From Pycnopodia helianthoides (taxonomy: Eukaryota; Echinodermata; Asteroidea; Forcipulatida; Asteriidae), in assembly GCA_032158295.1 (NCBI GenBank), contig CM063256.1, positions 14,926,953 through 14,990,952 on the forward strand: 64,000 bases of DNA, read 5' to 3'. The notes below the pieces were generated by a model. That model was not told where the DNA came from. It saw only the letters and a list, made by a program, of their open reading frames with translations, and did no database searches. The stretch's first letter is position 1. Every line of letters begins with the position of its first letter. The translations under genes and the position numbers were made by a program. This document shows, one piece after another, positions 20,491 to 31,899 of this stretch.

Positions 20491-20659
20491 GTACAGACCT
20501 TCATCTGCATTTCACCATCTTTGTCAAAACTCTTGATTCCTTATGTCGAAAACTATGTTCGCTAGTTCATTGAGCCGGTCTTTATATCACATGTTAATAC
20601 ACCCCCCTCGTGACCAGTCTTCGACCAATCAGAGTGCATAAACTCTTCAAGGTGTTTAT

Positions 20660-20963
20660 TAATGTGTAGTCAATTCAGTGTTCAGTTCACCTGGCGAGAA
20701 ATAAAAAGGATTTTGAGTTTATTCTAATGCTATTGGTGCGCTCTCCATCCCAACTGGGTCTTCCTCAGCATACCACTAAATCCGCAGTACACAAGCCATT
20801 GGGTTTCCACGTCATTCCAAAAGAAAAACAGAAGAAACCTATGTAGGGAATGCTAGCCTGGAAAGTATGATAACTTTGTGGCAGTCTGTGATATCTTTGT
20901 TTCGGAAAGCTTTAATGTGTAGTCGATTCAGTATTCAGGTCACCTGGCGAGAAATAAAAAGGA
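20660..20963 (+). repeat. Pair of direct repeats about 50 bp long
   Basis: AATGTGTAGTCAATTCAGTG...CACCTGGCGAGAAATAAAAA at 20660-20711 recurs, slightly changed, at 20913-20963. The spacing is about 252 bases. Nothing else is recognised in this intron. Confidence 0.75.
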
Positions 20964-21137
20964 TAAATAGAGAGTGGGTTCAGTTTTTGATCTGGAGCTG
21001 CGTTTAGACTAAAAATTTGTATAAAAACAACAACCATTTTCCAAGTGCTTGGCTTGTATGAGATTCAGTTCCACGTTTACATTATTTCCAAGTTATAGAG
21101 ATGTTGTAAAGTGACTTTTTCTGAATTGATGTTTCAG

Positions 21138-21455
21138 CCTTCGGTAGCTCTAACCCAACATCAAGCTCTGTTTTTGGAGGTTTTGGAGCTCAAACAACAT
21201 CCAACTCTACTCCCAACCCATTTGGAGGTCAACAGCCGTCGCAAGCAGTTGCTCCTACCTTTGGCACCCCGAGCAGCTCGAGTGTGTTTGGCAGTGTAGC
21301 TGCCGCCCCAGCGTTTGGCACAGTAGCGTCTGCGAACAACTCTAGGTCATCTACACCGACATTTGGGGCCACGGGGGGAAGTGCGGCACCTGGATTTGGG
21401 AGTTCTGTGACGACTGTGCCAGCATTTGGTGCAGGTGCAACTAATTCTGGAATAG
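21138..21455 (+). CDS. NUP153: NUP153 coding exon n (FG region)
   Basis: The exon lies between GATGTTTCAG and GGAATAG/GTATTT, phase 1 to 1. It is dense in FG units of the PxFG / VFGS type (AFGSSNPTSSSVFGGFGAQ, NPFGGQ, PTFGTPSSSSVFGS, PAFGT, PTFGA, PGFGSS, PAFGAG). Confidence 0.92.
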
Positions 21456-21686
21456 GTATTTTAGAATTTCATTCGTTTGAGGTGACTTATCTATGGGGAC
21501 TGGGGATGTCTGGAGTAGCTTAACCCTTTAACATGCATACCACCCGCAGCCGCCCTGCCTATTTCTTTGCATACTGCCCGCAACTGCTCTGACAAGTTGT
21601 ATTTTGAGTTTGACACATGCGATTAAAACACAGCTAGCAGCCGTAGATAGAGAGCGATCACGGTCTAAAAGAAAGAAACTGCTAAG

Positions 21687-22040
21687 TAATAATAATGACA
21701 ATAATAATAACTAGATCTTATATAGCGCATTTTACAGTAAGTATCAATGTGCTTTACATTAGTGCCCGGGTCGTTGGGCCAATAGCATTCCTGTATTCTT
21801 TCTCAGCTCCCTGGGGAGTATACAGCCCCGGGCTGCCGTGGCACTCCGAAGGCTTTTTTTAAACACAATATCAACCTCTACCCTCGCAGGTACCCATTTT
21901 TACCCCTGGGTGAAGAGAAGCAATTATAGTAAAGCATCTTGTTCAAAGACACAAGTGTCGTGGACTCGAACCACACCCCACTGACTAAACCACCAGAACT
22001 TAAATCCGGTGCTCCAAGATGCTCGGCCATGACACCCCAC
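21687..22040 (-). mobile_element. tRNA-derived SINE (tRNA-Leu/Ser-like head), minus strand
   Basis: On the minus strand it begins GTGGGGTGTCATGGCCGAGC, has a B-box-like GGTTCGAGTCC, and ends GCGCTATATAAGATCTAG followed by TTATTATTATTG. The internal CAAGATGCTTTACTATAATT and TACTCCCCAGGGAGCTGAG are shared with the 59.2-59.9 kb copy. Confidence 0.75.
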
Positions 22041-22270
22041 TGTAAAGTAACCATTTTTCGTTATGAATTTGTCAAGAATTCATCTCATTTCACTTCCATT
22101 TTTTTGTCTTCTTGAGTTGTTTGTGTACCCTTATGAGACGGAAAAGGGTATCATGAATGTTGTGTGCTTCAAATTCGGGAGAAAAACAGAAGAAGCAATA
22201 TTCTGCCCGTTTATTGGTTTGCCGTTTTGTGTGTAACTAAATGATTTATTTCAAAACTTTCCCTCGTCAG

Positions 22271-22422
22271 GATTCCAAACGGAGGCAGCTCCTGCGTTTA
22301 ACTTTGGAGGAAGCAATGCTGGCAGTACAGCCCCTGGGGTGTTCGCCTTTGGAGCAGCTAACAATAACACCGCTCAAAGCACAGCGGTTTCACAATCAAC
22401 GAGTGGTTTTAACTTCGGCGGA

Positions 22423-22454
<32 letters not shown>

Positions 22455-22538
22455 GCCGTCTGGCTTTGGTATGCAGGGTGGAGCCCAGAATGCCACAGGG
22501 GCCGCAGGCTCAGCTCCTGGGGGTGTCTTCCAGTTTGG
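22271..22538 (+). CDS. NUP153: NUP153 coding exon o (FG region with poly-Gln)
   Basis: The exon lies between CCCTCGTCAG and CAGTTTGG/GTGAGT, phase 1 to 2. It encodes GFQTEAAPAFNFGGSNAGST, VFAFGAANNN, SGFNFGG, an 11-12 residue Gln run from CAG/CAA codons (about 22423-22457), PSGFGMQGG and GGVFQFG. Confidence 0.9.
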
Positions 22539-22751
22539 GTGAGTCACTTGTCTAATTCTTCACACTGTCTCCGCTCTGCGACACATGAGGTTGATTTAAA
22601 AAGAAAAAAAAAACGAAAAAAACAAACATGCAGCCTTGTCTTGACACCTATTTAGAAGCTCAATTATCTGAAGTAACATCTTTCTACTTTGTATGATCAT
22701 TAATTCCTCGATCATTATTTGGAATGTAGCTTTACAAATTTAAACAAATTT

Positions 22752-23140
22752 AAAGGAACATTACAGAATTGGTAAGAAAAAAACTTGTAAAATATACTTT
22801 TTGATCACAGATTTACATAAAACTTACACGGTCTAATGATGATGATAGTAGAAAACATCCCTTGAAATATTTCTGTCTAAAATGTCATATTTGATGAGAA
22901 ATGAATGAACTAGTTTCCCGATTGGAGTTTATCGCTCAGTGAGCGTTTTATTCATTTGTTGAATCTATATGATTTCATGCAAATGTGTAATCGGTTTTTC
23001 ACTATTTTCTCGTGACCCAGATGGCCGATCGATCTCAAACTTCTACAGGTTAATCAGTTTATGTATATGGTGGATTACATAAAGTGCTCACACTGCCAGC
23101 AACTGTTTTGTTAGCAAAACCAATTCTGTAATGTTCCTTT
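22752..23140 (+). mobile_element. MITE, AAAGGAACATTACAG family (copy B)
   Basis: A 389-bp element with ends AAAGGAACATTACAGAATTG and CAATTCTGTAATGTTCCTTT, flanked by TTTA/TAAA. The internal landmark GTGACCCAGATGGCCGATCG is opposite in orientation to copies A, C and D and the same as copy E. Confidence 0.9.
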
Positions 23141-23197
23141 AAACAAAATTGGTCACTCATTGATCAAAAAAATGTTTGCTGCAAATGACCACAAGCA

Positions 23198-23641
23198 AGG
23201 GACCTGATTGGTTTCAGTGCACCCATGGTTTGCTGTCAGCACATGCTTCCAAACTTTTTTCATAAGTTAAGAGGGTTTGTTTGGCATTCGTTTTTTTGAC
23301 AATTTTTTTTCTCGATCCAAGTGTGTTTACAAGTCCAAGTATTGCCTTGGTTAATTTAAGCTCGTTTGTTTGCTTAACTAACTAAATTTGATAATTTGGT
23401 TTCATCTACTATTGACAATATTGACGATGCAATTTTGTACACAAAGAAGGCTGCCAGAGTTTTGTCCTGCCCCCTCCTAACCAAATCACTGACCCCTGTT
23501 GATTGACACCCCCTCTACGACGTGTGGCATGGTCCAGCTTTGGATATCATGGCAAAAGAGCTGACCATTGTGTATGAGGTGGTTAAGACAATGGAAACAT
23601 TTTAAAATGTCGGCAAGTGCCGACAACTGCCCACACTGCAG
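23198..23641 (+). repeat. Left arm of long inverted repeat around the last NUP153 exon
   Basis: This arm matches the reverse complement of 24720-25103 over most of its length, with small gaps. Shared blocks include GCCAGAGTTTTGTCCTGCCC, CTAACCAAATCACTGACCC, CGGCATGGTCCAGCTT-like sequence, and TTTGTTTGCTTAA. Confidence 0.85.
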
Positions 23642-23778
23642 GTCTTTAACAAAAACTTTTAATGAGACGGGCATTTTTGAGGAGTTTGAAATTTTAGTTA
23701 ACAAATTTAAATTGTGATTTGTTATTGAAAATTGTCGTCGCTCAAAATTTTCTTGTGTTGTTTATTTTTTCTGCACAG

Positions 23779-23875
23779 GGCAAATCAATCACCAGCCGCC
23801 ACCTCCTTCAGTTTTGGCCAGGGAACCCAGCAGCGTAAGATAAGGAAGGCCGTACGAAGGACAAGAAAAACATAG
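23779..23875 (+). CDS. NUP153: NUP153 last coding exon (conserved basic C-terminus)
   Basis: The acceptor is TTCTGCACAG, phase 2 in, and the stop TAG is at 23873. It encodes ANQSPAATSFSFGQGTQQ and RKIRKAVRRTRKT. Vertebrate Nup153 also ends with a short basic tail (GRKIKTAVRRRK), which makes this the true C-terminus. It lies in the loop of a long inverted repeat. Confidence 0.97.
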
Positions 23876-24374
23876 TAGCTCCCAAGAAATTAAATCTTTT
23901 AGGTAACCTCTCTCTTTTTTAGATTTATTCACTGTAGTCCGTCAATCCTGCAGTCCCTTTATGGGTAGAATCCTTCATCATGGCACAACCATTTGATTGT
24001 CCTCTCATTTTAAAATCACTGTCACCAAACCGAGGCTGGTAGGCAAGGTAGTCTGTCCCCCTTTTATCGAGAGTCGGTGTTCTATTCTTAATGCATGAAA
24101 GTCTGCGGGACCTCGTCCAAAATCAAACATGGCATGTGCGAATGACGTGGGGTTTCAAAATGGAAACCGACTTGGTTTCCAACAAAAACCATTCTCCACG
24201 ATGTATTTCTAGTGTTAAAACAGTCTGGTGCCTCGTTTAACGCAATCAGTTTCTAACGATTTCAAAGTAAGGGAATGAGGGGAACTAAACATTGCTGGTT
24301 TAGGGTTGAACAAATTTTCCAAACCGATTGACTGATAATGAAGTAAATGAGAGAAAAAAAAAAGAAACAAGAGT

Positions 24375-24456
24375 TGGCAGTGCTCTTACCAAGTAAGTTT
24401 TTTTATGGCCATTTATTTTTGGAGTAAATACCAAAGGTACGCCCTCCCTTTAAAAG
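24375..24456 (+). repeat. 3' end of a MITE related to the 13.4 kb family
   Basis: CTTACCAAGTAAGTTTTTTT and GTAAATACCAAAGGTACGCC followed by CTCCCTTTAAAAG resemble the right end of the 13379-13752 element. Similar ends occur at 10.5 and 50.05-50.11 kb. Confidence 0.5.
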
Positions 24457-24719
24457 TACACCATATAAGCCCACCACATTCTTATCATTGGTTGATTTGT
24501 TCATGATTAAGAAAACAAATCTTTTGGTATTATTAGTCTGCCGTCAAACGACTCTGTATGCTGTCAAGAATGTTCCTCTTGTACTCTCTCTAATACCTGT
24601 CAGCCATGCCAACAATTCATGAACGCTGCAAAATACTTTAGATATAATCTTATTATCTCGGACAAGTTCCAAGGAAATCAAAGAAATCTAGAGTAGCCTT
24701 TACAAGAAATAGTTCCAAC

Positions 24720-25103
24720 CTGCAGCAGGGCCTCTGTCAGCACATGCTGACATGTTTTGACATTTCCATTGTCTAACCATGTCCTACACACTGGTCAGCT
24801 CATATGCCATGATACCCGAAGCTGGACCATGCCGCACGCTCTAGAGGGGGTGTCCATCAACATGGGTCAGTGATTTGGTTAGGAAGGGGGGCAGGACAAA
24901 ACTCTGCCAGCATCCTTTGGGTACAGAATCGGTATGTCAATTATCAATGGAAGATGAAGCCAAGTTACAAAACTTCAATAATTAAGCAAACAAATAAGCT
25001 TAGATTAACCCAGTTGGACATGTAAACAACACACTTAGATAAAACATAAAAGCAAAGTAAACCCTCTTAACCTACAGAGGGGGTGCAACCAAACAGGTCC
25101 CTC
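24720..25103 (-). repeat. Right arm of long inverted repeat around the last NUP153 exon
   Basis: Reverse complement of 23198-23641, with about 1.1 kb between the arms. See the left arm for shared blocks. Confidence 0.85.
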
Positions 25104-26984
25104 GCTGCAGGGTTAACTTAAGGAAATATCCAAGTGATTGTACGATGGACTTGTGAAATAGGTTTTATCTCTTTATATGAAGACGTAACACATTGTGTAG
25201 ACATCAATATTTTTTTTTGGTTTATGCTTTATTATTATTTTTTGAATACCAGAATTCCCTTTTTACAAAGTTACAGAATCGGCATCAATCCCTTATGTGA
25301 TTTTAATAATTATACCTGGTTGATTCAAACCCTTCTAATTAGATTTAGGTAATTTAATGACCGATGGGATATATATTTTTTGTTTGTATGCCATGATTTT
25401 TGTGTTTGTGTTTTTATCGGCACTCACTGGATGTGTTTTTGTTGTGTTATCATCACCTTGTCCGTTATGTTCAGTTTTTATTTTTACTAAACAAAATGTG
25501 GGTTTAAAAGCTCATCCATACTTGATGTAGTTATGTTCTGCCAGGGTGAAGACAAGTGAATACCGTTTTACGAATCGCGGTGATGATCTCCTTTGCCAGG
25601 GTTCTGCCCAGGATTTCTTTAGTGGTGGAAAAATGTTTCCCTGGAAACCATCTCCGAGATGGATATGTTACATGGTAGATCATGATAAATAGATTGAAGT
25701 CAAAGAAGTACTCAAAATTAATGGCTTTGGATACCATTTTTACTGGTAAATACCCAAATTTACATTTCATTGAAAACCTTTGAAAGGAAATTGCAAGTGT
25801 AATTTACAAATTTGGAAAATGTGTGGTGGTCGGAAACGGAGAAAACTCTGCCAGTGGTGGTTAGGAATCCTTAGTGCCGGGCGGGTTTTCCGGCACCGAC
25901 CACTGTGGGCAGAACCCTGCTTTGCTGATGTAACATTTTGCTCCGTACTCTGCGTTAAGCAAACCTTGAAGAATTCAAATCACATCAACTATGTAAGAAA
26001 GCGATGGTGTTCTTCTCTAATTGTAAATAGCAAATGTAGAAATGTGGCCAGTTTAAGTTGTCGTTTTTCCTTCGTCGATTGGTGGGAATCAGAGGTGGGG
26101 TTGGGGTGGGTGGATAATATTTTTTACATATTTGCTAATTTGGGTTGAAAAGCTGAATGAAAGCAAAGGTATAAATCTGATTTATCCCTGGAAGGGTATA
26201 ACAATAGATTATGGAATCCAAAAATATTCTCGAAAAAAAGCTGGTCATGAACATTGGTTAAAACTTTCAGTCCGTATGTAAAAGGTAAAAGTAACAATCG
26301 GTAGCAAATTAGGCTAAAATCAAGTCAATACAAAATGTACATCTCCTTTTATACCATTAAACACAAAGTGTTTTCTCCTTGTCCACACGATTTGTTTCCG
26401 AAATTATTTTATTGTTGTTTTGGGGGTGGGAGGGGGGTATTTAAAAGCATATGAAGATATAAAATTCATGCATTTGTTTCAAACTTTACCCAGAAGAATA
26501 CATTTCAACAGTGAAGGGCTGGTTTTCAAACGCTATTGAAGTTATAACCTTAATAGAGACCATTATACTGACTGGAGGAGAGATTTCATGGCGAGTGTTA
26601 TTTAAGATCGCATCTCTCCAGTAGGCAAATGTGCACGTTCAAACCAACTTCAAGACCATGTCACGCGAGGCAATTTACAGGCAACCAGTTCCAGGCAATC
26701 TCCACTAAGAAAGCTCATCCGCATTTCCTCATTATTTCTTGGGGATAGTGAGTTACAGCTAGAAGAATGTCTCTTGCGCTGTCGAAGTGTTCCTTTGCAA
26801 GTGGTTGCCTCTCAAGTTGCCTGAAAAAATTGCCCTGTGTGTCAAGGCCTCGAAAGACAAATGCTCTTAAGATGATGGATTTTCCCAAAAAACTTTACAA
26901 ACGCTGGAAAGAAGAGACTTTTTGAAGAATTTATGCCCTTTTCAATATTTCTGGGCCTATGAATCTCGACCTGCATGTACTCTC

Positions 26985-27180
26985 ATTTTCAGTGAGTTGG
27001 CCAACCACTTTAGAAACCATTCCAACTGCAAAGGTTGTGTATGGTAGAACAATTGTGCACACAGAACTGTCTACATGCACCACATGGTTATCAATATGAG
27101 ATATCACTGATAAGCTGGCATAGTGTCTGAACCATTTAAAACCATTTGAATGATAGTTAATGGTCGGACAGTAAGGGGGT
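26985..27180 (+). repeat. Degenerate copy of the TTAACCCTCCTACTGTC MITE
   Basis: CAGTGAGTTGGCCAACCACTT, AAGGTTGTGTATGGT and GTCGGACAGTAAGGGGGT match the 3.9 and 15.8 kb copies. Confidence 0.6.
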
Positions 27181-27220
27181 AAGAAACTAAACAAGTGTGG
27201 TTTATTACTATACAGTGAAA

Positions 27221-27352
27221 AGTTTTCCCTTGTATACAGCACAGCAAAATGCTATACAAAATGTATCATCTGCTACTAAAATAGTCACCAATTTGCTACT
27301 CAATATTAGCATTCTGTGTGTACTCGGTTGGTTGACAAAATCATTCCCTGCT
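27221..27352 (+). repeat. Dispersed repeat, GCTATGCAAA family
   Basis: TTTTCCCTTGTATACAGCAC, CATCTGCTACT and TTGCTACTCAATATTAGCATT match 5352-5507. Confidence 0.6.
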
Positions 27353-27367
27353 ATAGACGAGCACAAA

Positions 27368-27526
27368 CAGGCCTGGAATTTCGCCTTTCAGAGGGCAAGG
27401 CCATTCTCATTTTGCAAAGGGCACTGCCATTGGAAAATCTTACAGTCTATGGGAAAAGTTTTAAAGGGGCACCAAGGCCAAGACCAGTGCAACAGAGGCC
27501 ATGACCTCTGTGTACTTCCAGGCCTG
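27368..27526 (-). repeat. Dispersed repeat, CAGGCCTGGAATT family (inverted)
   Basis: Starts CAGGCCTGGAATTTCGCC and ends CTTCCAGGCCTG. It contains GGAAAATCTTACAGTCTATG and GGGGCACCAAGGCCAAGACC in inverted orientation relative to 2473-2636. Confidence 0.7.
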
Positions 27527-28126
27527 CACAAAATAAAGTTCAACAAACTTTTCCAAAGTAAACACCTTGAAACAAAACCTCGATAAAAAGAAAACATTTC
27601 CTGCAATCTACACTGTGCTGGTATGAACAAATTTGAGTTACAAAACTGAAAACAAGAAATAAGTGGGAAAATATTGTCCTGTTTGTATTGAAGCGATGCA
27701 AGGATGCAGATGTATCATTTGTATTCAATGATTTTCACCTTTAAAGAAAAAAAAAAGCTGATTCTAGATTAGTTTCAGATGCAATAATGCTTTCTCTTTT
27801 GAGAAAAGTATTTGACAACTTACAAAACAATTTATATAGAAATGCACTGAGTAGATCACTGACCAAAGCAAGAAAATGTCAAAATGAATTTCTGTCTGTA
27901 GGATTAACGAAAACAAAATGATGCTTCCTCCTTCGTTAAATAACAAACTAAAGAGTAGCTTGACATTTCATAGTTGAAAAGTAGCACATAAGAAAGTTTA
28001 AATAAAACCCACTTCTTCTTTTGTTTATAAGAGACAATTTATAATTCTGCCGGTAGATTGCAGACGTGTGGTTCAACCATTGTTTCAAGTCCTTATCCAA
28101 GTTCATCAGGGCTTTGCTAAGGATGT

Positions 28127-28287
28127 GGGCTCGATTTCATAGAGCTGCTTTAAGCTCGATAAGCAGCTAAGCACAAAAAAAAATTTATGCTTACCAGAAT
28201 TACCAGCCAAAATGCAATTTCACACGTACCATTTTGGACTGGTACCCTGCTTAGTTTTGCGTTAAGCAGACCTATGAAAGAGGGCCC
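28127..28287. mobile_element. MITE-like element, CATAGAGCTGCTTAAGC family
   Basis: Ends GGGCTCGATTTCATAGAGCT and TAAGCAGACCTATGAAAGAG are inverted repeats. The interior TTACCAGCCAAAATG is shared with the 5.2, 29.1 and 62.1 kb copies. Confidence 0.7.
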
Positions 28288-28437
28288 AGGTCTGCTGTTC
28301 CACATTCATTGTTGGCCTTTTCCGCCAGAACCCACTTGGACCTGTTAGCTTTGAATCGCCCCCATGCAAGTTCAGAGCCACCTATATTGCGTCCGTTTCC
28401 TGCGTGTTGATCTGATCCACTGCCATTCTGTTTAAAA
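28272..28437 (-). CDS. Candidate terminal exon on the minus strand
   Basis: On the minus strand a long T-run followed by AAACAG precedes an open frame reading NGSGSDQHAGNGRNIGGSEL, then AWGRFKANRSKWVLAEKANN, and stopping at 28272. The stop falls inside a MITE. I do not recognise the peptide and see no linked upstream exon nearby. It could be a chance open frame or a decayed gene fragment. Confidence 0.2.
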
Positions 28438-29148
28438 AAAAAAAATTGGCCAGTATTTATGATTTTATAGGTAATGATACAAATAAATGTATGTAACAAA
28501 TTAACACCTCACGTATGCAAATTCTGTTGAATCCTGATGAGGAGAAACTGAACAAGGAAAGGTTAACTCTCTTTTGCTTTCTTGGTTATTCTGTAGATAC
28601 ATAAATTATGATAATTTTATTACAGGGTCTTGTCAGGACTGGTCAGTCTTAAAGAGTGCGTACAAATATTTCCATCCAACATGCAAGGACAATTTTTTCA
28701 GTGCATTGATGATGTTTTTAGTGTAATTTAAAACTAATTTGAATATCATGTGAGTCCAATTGTGCTCCTACGAGCTTAAAATAATGAGAATTTTTAAAAG
28801 GTCTTCACAAAGCAGTTGCTATACTAAGGATCTATTCCTGCTGCATTTTCGTTGAGCCCCAAAAAACCACCAAAAAAAAAATCAAAATAAATTTCCTTTA
28901 TTGTTTGATACAAGGAAACTAGTTCTGTTCATTTACATTTTAGGTACATCAGTAAGTGATTTATGTTGTGATCTCAACGATCATCACTAGGAAATAATAT
29001 TATATCATATACTTACCCCTTTTCAAGAATTATTTATTCTCAATACTAGCTTGAATTTAAGAAAATCCCTGTTTGAAAGTTCAAAATAAGTAACTGTATT
29101 ATTCACAATGTTCTTGCTAACAGTAACAACACAAGATGTTACCAGCAG

Positions 29149-29320
29149 AGCCCAATGTCAGAGCTGCTTAAGCAAACAATAGTGCTTAAAACTAAGCAGG
29201 AAACCAATCACAAATAGTACATGCTGCTGGCTATTTTGGCTGGTAACCTTATTCTGATAAGCATGATTGTTTTGTTCTTAGTTACTTTTTGTGCTTAAGA
29301 AGCTCTATAAAATTGGGCAC
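29149..29320. mobile_element. MITE-like element, CATAGAGCTGCTTAAGC family
   Basis: Starts GCCCAATGTCAGAGCTGCTT and ends GCTCTATAAAATTGGGCAC. It contains GGCTATTTTGGCTGGTAACC, in inverted orientation to 28127-28287. Confidence 0.7.
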
Positions 29321-30052
29321 TGGTCCCACTTAGAGCTGTTGAGTAGAGTATTTCTTCACAAACTTGTCTGCTAGGGAAAATTTATCATGGAACCAGTCAT
29401 AAGTAATCTAAATTACACAGTTTTTTGGCTGCTACCCTGTTTCTGCTGAGCAATAATCTTTCAGTGCCCCCATAAGCCATCTTTATCCTATTGCCTGCCA
29501 GCTTTATCAATCATGAATAGTAATTTCCCTTCCAGCCTCACTTTGGTTACATTGTTGTGAATAGAGAAATCCAACATGGCTGCATTATATAGTGCAAAGG
29601 TCAATAACGATCCGAATGACAAGAAAACTCTGCAGTTTTTCTTTTGTAGCTTTCAGGTGTATACCATGCCCGATGTGTGGCAGAGGGTGTCCCCCAAATG
29701 GTCCCATGCTTTATCACACTCATTTCCTCTTGTACTGAAGTACCTCTAAAATTCTCTAAAGAATTCTTTTAAGAATTCCTGAGATTCCCAGAACACAATA
29801 AAGACACAATAGGAGGGGGGGGGTACACCATGCCACATATCGAGCACCAAATGTTTAGGTAAAATGCCAAAGAAAAGTTTTGCAAAGTGGAATTTGTGAA
29901 GTTATTATGGTATGGAAGATGTATGCCAATGGGAACTTAGTAAGTATGATACACAAGTCAAGGTGATTCATTTTTATTCCGTTCCAGAAAGTGTGTTTGA
30001 GAATTGTTCCCATGGCAACCTGTAGTTTCAAATGGCCATCATTGCTCTCTTC

Positions 30053-30163
30053 TAGGCCTTGATGCTCATTGAACATGTTTCTAAATGGGTCAAGTTTTTC
30101 TTTTGGAGGTGCCGTTTGCAAAATTGAAAAAGATTTTCACTTTTGAAAGATGATATTCCAGGT
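30053..30163 (+). repeat. Degenerate CAGGCCTGGAATT-family repeat
   Basis: TAGGCCTTGATG at the left, TTGGAGGTGCCGTTTGCAAA in the middle and GATGATATTCCAGG at the right match the family at low identity. Confidence 0.45.
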
Positions 30164-30218
30164 TTTCTTTATTTATCAAAAGATGCGAACAAGTTTTCAG
30201 TAACACACTTTCAAATTT

Positions 30219-30607
30219 AAAGGAACATTACAGAATTGGTTTTTGCTAATAAAACAGTTGCTGGCAGTGTAAGCACTTTATGTAATCCACCATATACATA
30301 AACTGACAAACCTGTAGAAGTTTGAGATCGATCGGCCATCTGGGTCATGAGAAAATGGTGAAAAACCGATTACACATTTGCATGAAATCGTATAGATTCA
30401 ACAAATGAATAAAACGCTCACTGAGCGATAAACTCCAATCGGAAAATTAGTTTATTCATTTCTCATCAAATATGGCATTTCAGACAGAAATATTTCAAGG
30501 GATGTTTTCTACTATCATCATCATTACTCCGTGTAAGTTTTATGTAAATCTGTGATCAAAAGTATATTTGACAAGTTTTTTTCTTACCAATTCTGTAATG
30601 TTTCTTT
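30219..30607 (-). mobile_element. MITE, AAAGGAACATTACAG family (copy C)
   Basis: 389 bp with ends AAAGGAACATTACAGAATTG and CAATTCTGTAATGTTTCTTT. The orientation is opposite to copy B. Confidence 0.9.
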
Positions 30608-31011
30608 AAAATAAATATTTTAAGGCATACATGAAAATGAAGGTGTATACCAAACTCGTTGGAAAGGTATTACTATTTTAATCGTCGACTTTTAAAAATA
30701 TCGTTCTGACAGAAATCGTCGGAGAATGATTGTAGTTATATTTGGTTGTATAAAAATTTCTTTGCAGCATAGGAATGACAATTTGCAAGCCCATCTTGAA
30801 ATTTGCATGTACTTGTATATTCTAAGTGTAAAGGTTTGTGGCTATAGAAACGCATCAACACTTCTCGCTCTTACTGCATCATGTTTTAAACATCGCTTTT
30901 TATTGCAAACGGAAGATTTACTTTGATTCCTCCAGGATTCTTACTTTCCCCTTCTGTTTAACAATTCAATTACCTGTGTAGCTTTTGTAAATCGAGACAT
31001 CATGTGTTATA

Positions 31012-31017
31012 AATAAA
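31012..31017 (+). terminator. Polyadenylation signal AATAAA
   Basis: AATAAA is followed within 10-40 bases by a strongly U- and GU-rich stretch (CCTTTTTTGTTTTGTTTGTT). This is a good 3'-end site, possibly for NUP153. Confidence 0.5.
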
Positions 31018-31797
31018 ATGCCTTATTTTTTCCTTTTTTGTTTTGTTTGTTGTATAAATATTGTATATAGCCAGCTGAGGTCAGAACCATTTTTGTAAAG
31101 GGGATTTTTTTTTTTACTCGGTGCAATTTGTTAAAATGTATAATTTAAAATGGCCTTTATTTTCAAAATCGGACTTTCTAAAGACTAGTATTTTGTACTT
31201 AAGTAGGTAAAAAAAAAAGTGCTGATATTCTATATAATGTTTGCTGTGTTTGCACCAGTACACAGCGAATAAACTATGATATATTTTCAAGAGTAAAAAG
31301 AGTTAAATAACCCCTGTACAGGAATGGTCTGGCCCAGTTTGAATTGCTTAAAAGTACACAATAATTATTACATAAGAATAACACATAAATGAGTTTGTTA
31401 TGAAGTTATGAATTGTGTATCACATCAGAAACCAATGCCCAAATCATTATGTGTGTATTTATATCTGAACATGGACAAAATATGAGTGACGTTTAAAAAA
31501 AAGTATTGTTTGAAAGAAAACTTCTATGAGCTACTTTACAAAGGAACTTATTAATATTAGGGAAATTTTGCTTTTTGTGTGAATTGCGTAATTGTGAGTT
31601 TAAAAACTTGAGAAACACTTTGTGAGAATGTGAGAAATTAAGAGTTGTTAGTGTATTGTGAAGAAAACCAACTTTAATAACAAGGGCATTTATTTCTGGT
31701 GTGGTGCAGGTTATTTGCAGAATTATTGTTGTATATAGTTTTTATGGAGCCTGATAATTAATGGATCCATTCTGAGCATTGGTAACGAGGACAAAAC

Positions 31798-31803
31798 AAT
31801 AAA
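31798..31803 (+). terminator. Polyadenylation signal AATAAA
   Basis: CAATAAAG is followed about 45 bases later by GTGCTTGTTTTGTAGCTTGT, a GU-rich downstream element. It lies just before the presumed promoter of the next gene. Confidence 0.45.
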
Positions 31804-31899
31804 GAAGGCAGATTATAGCCACAAAATGGATAGAAATCTCTGTTGATGTGCTTGTTTTGTAGCTTGTGGTTTAAGGATGAGTTATGATATGCAAATTGT

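Larger units (their letters stand above)
4262..23875 (+). other. NUP153: NUP153 gene span: nuclear pore basket nucleoporin (first exon missing)
   Basis: The gene is identified by ordered similarity to vertebrate Nup153 along its whole length. It has the N-terminal SxxDRVKDLVPxWL-like segment, the SPFYxGxTTxGG block, the TAKRILDTLEKM...PLSDAKRIP block, a cluster of RanBP2 zinc fingers, an FG-rich tail and a terminal QQRKIRKAVRRTRK. Nup153 sits on the nuclear basket, anchors basket components, binds Ran through its zinc fingers and binds transport receptors through its FG repeats. Sixteen coding exons were joined by hand with compatible GT/AG sites and phases; all agree except for a probable 1-base insertion in exon 11. 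Correcting for that, the joined coding length is 4,833 bases (about 1,610 residues) without the initiator exon. Introns hold many MITEs and SINEs. Confidence 0.95.
23876..31800 (+). other. NUP153 3' UTR and intergenic region
   Basis: No + strand coding exon is recognised. The region is AT-rich and contains dispersed repeats (listed separately). Sequence with the best polyadenylation signals lies at 31.0 and 31.8 kb; whether the NUP153 transcript really extends that far cannot be decided from sequence. Confidence 0.45.
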
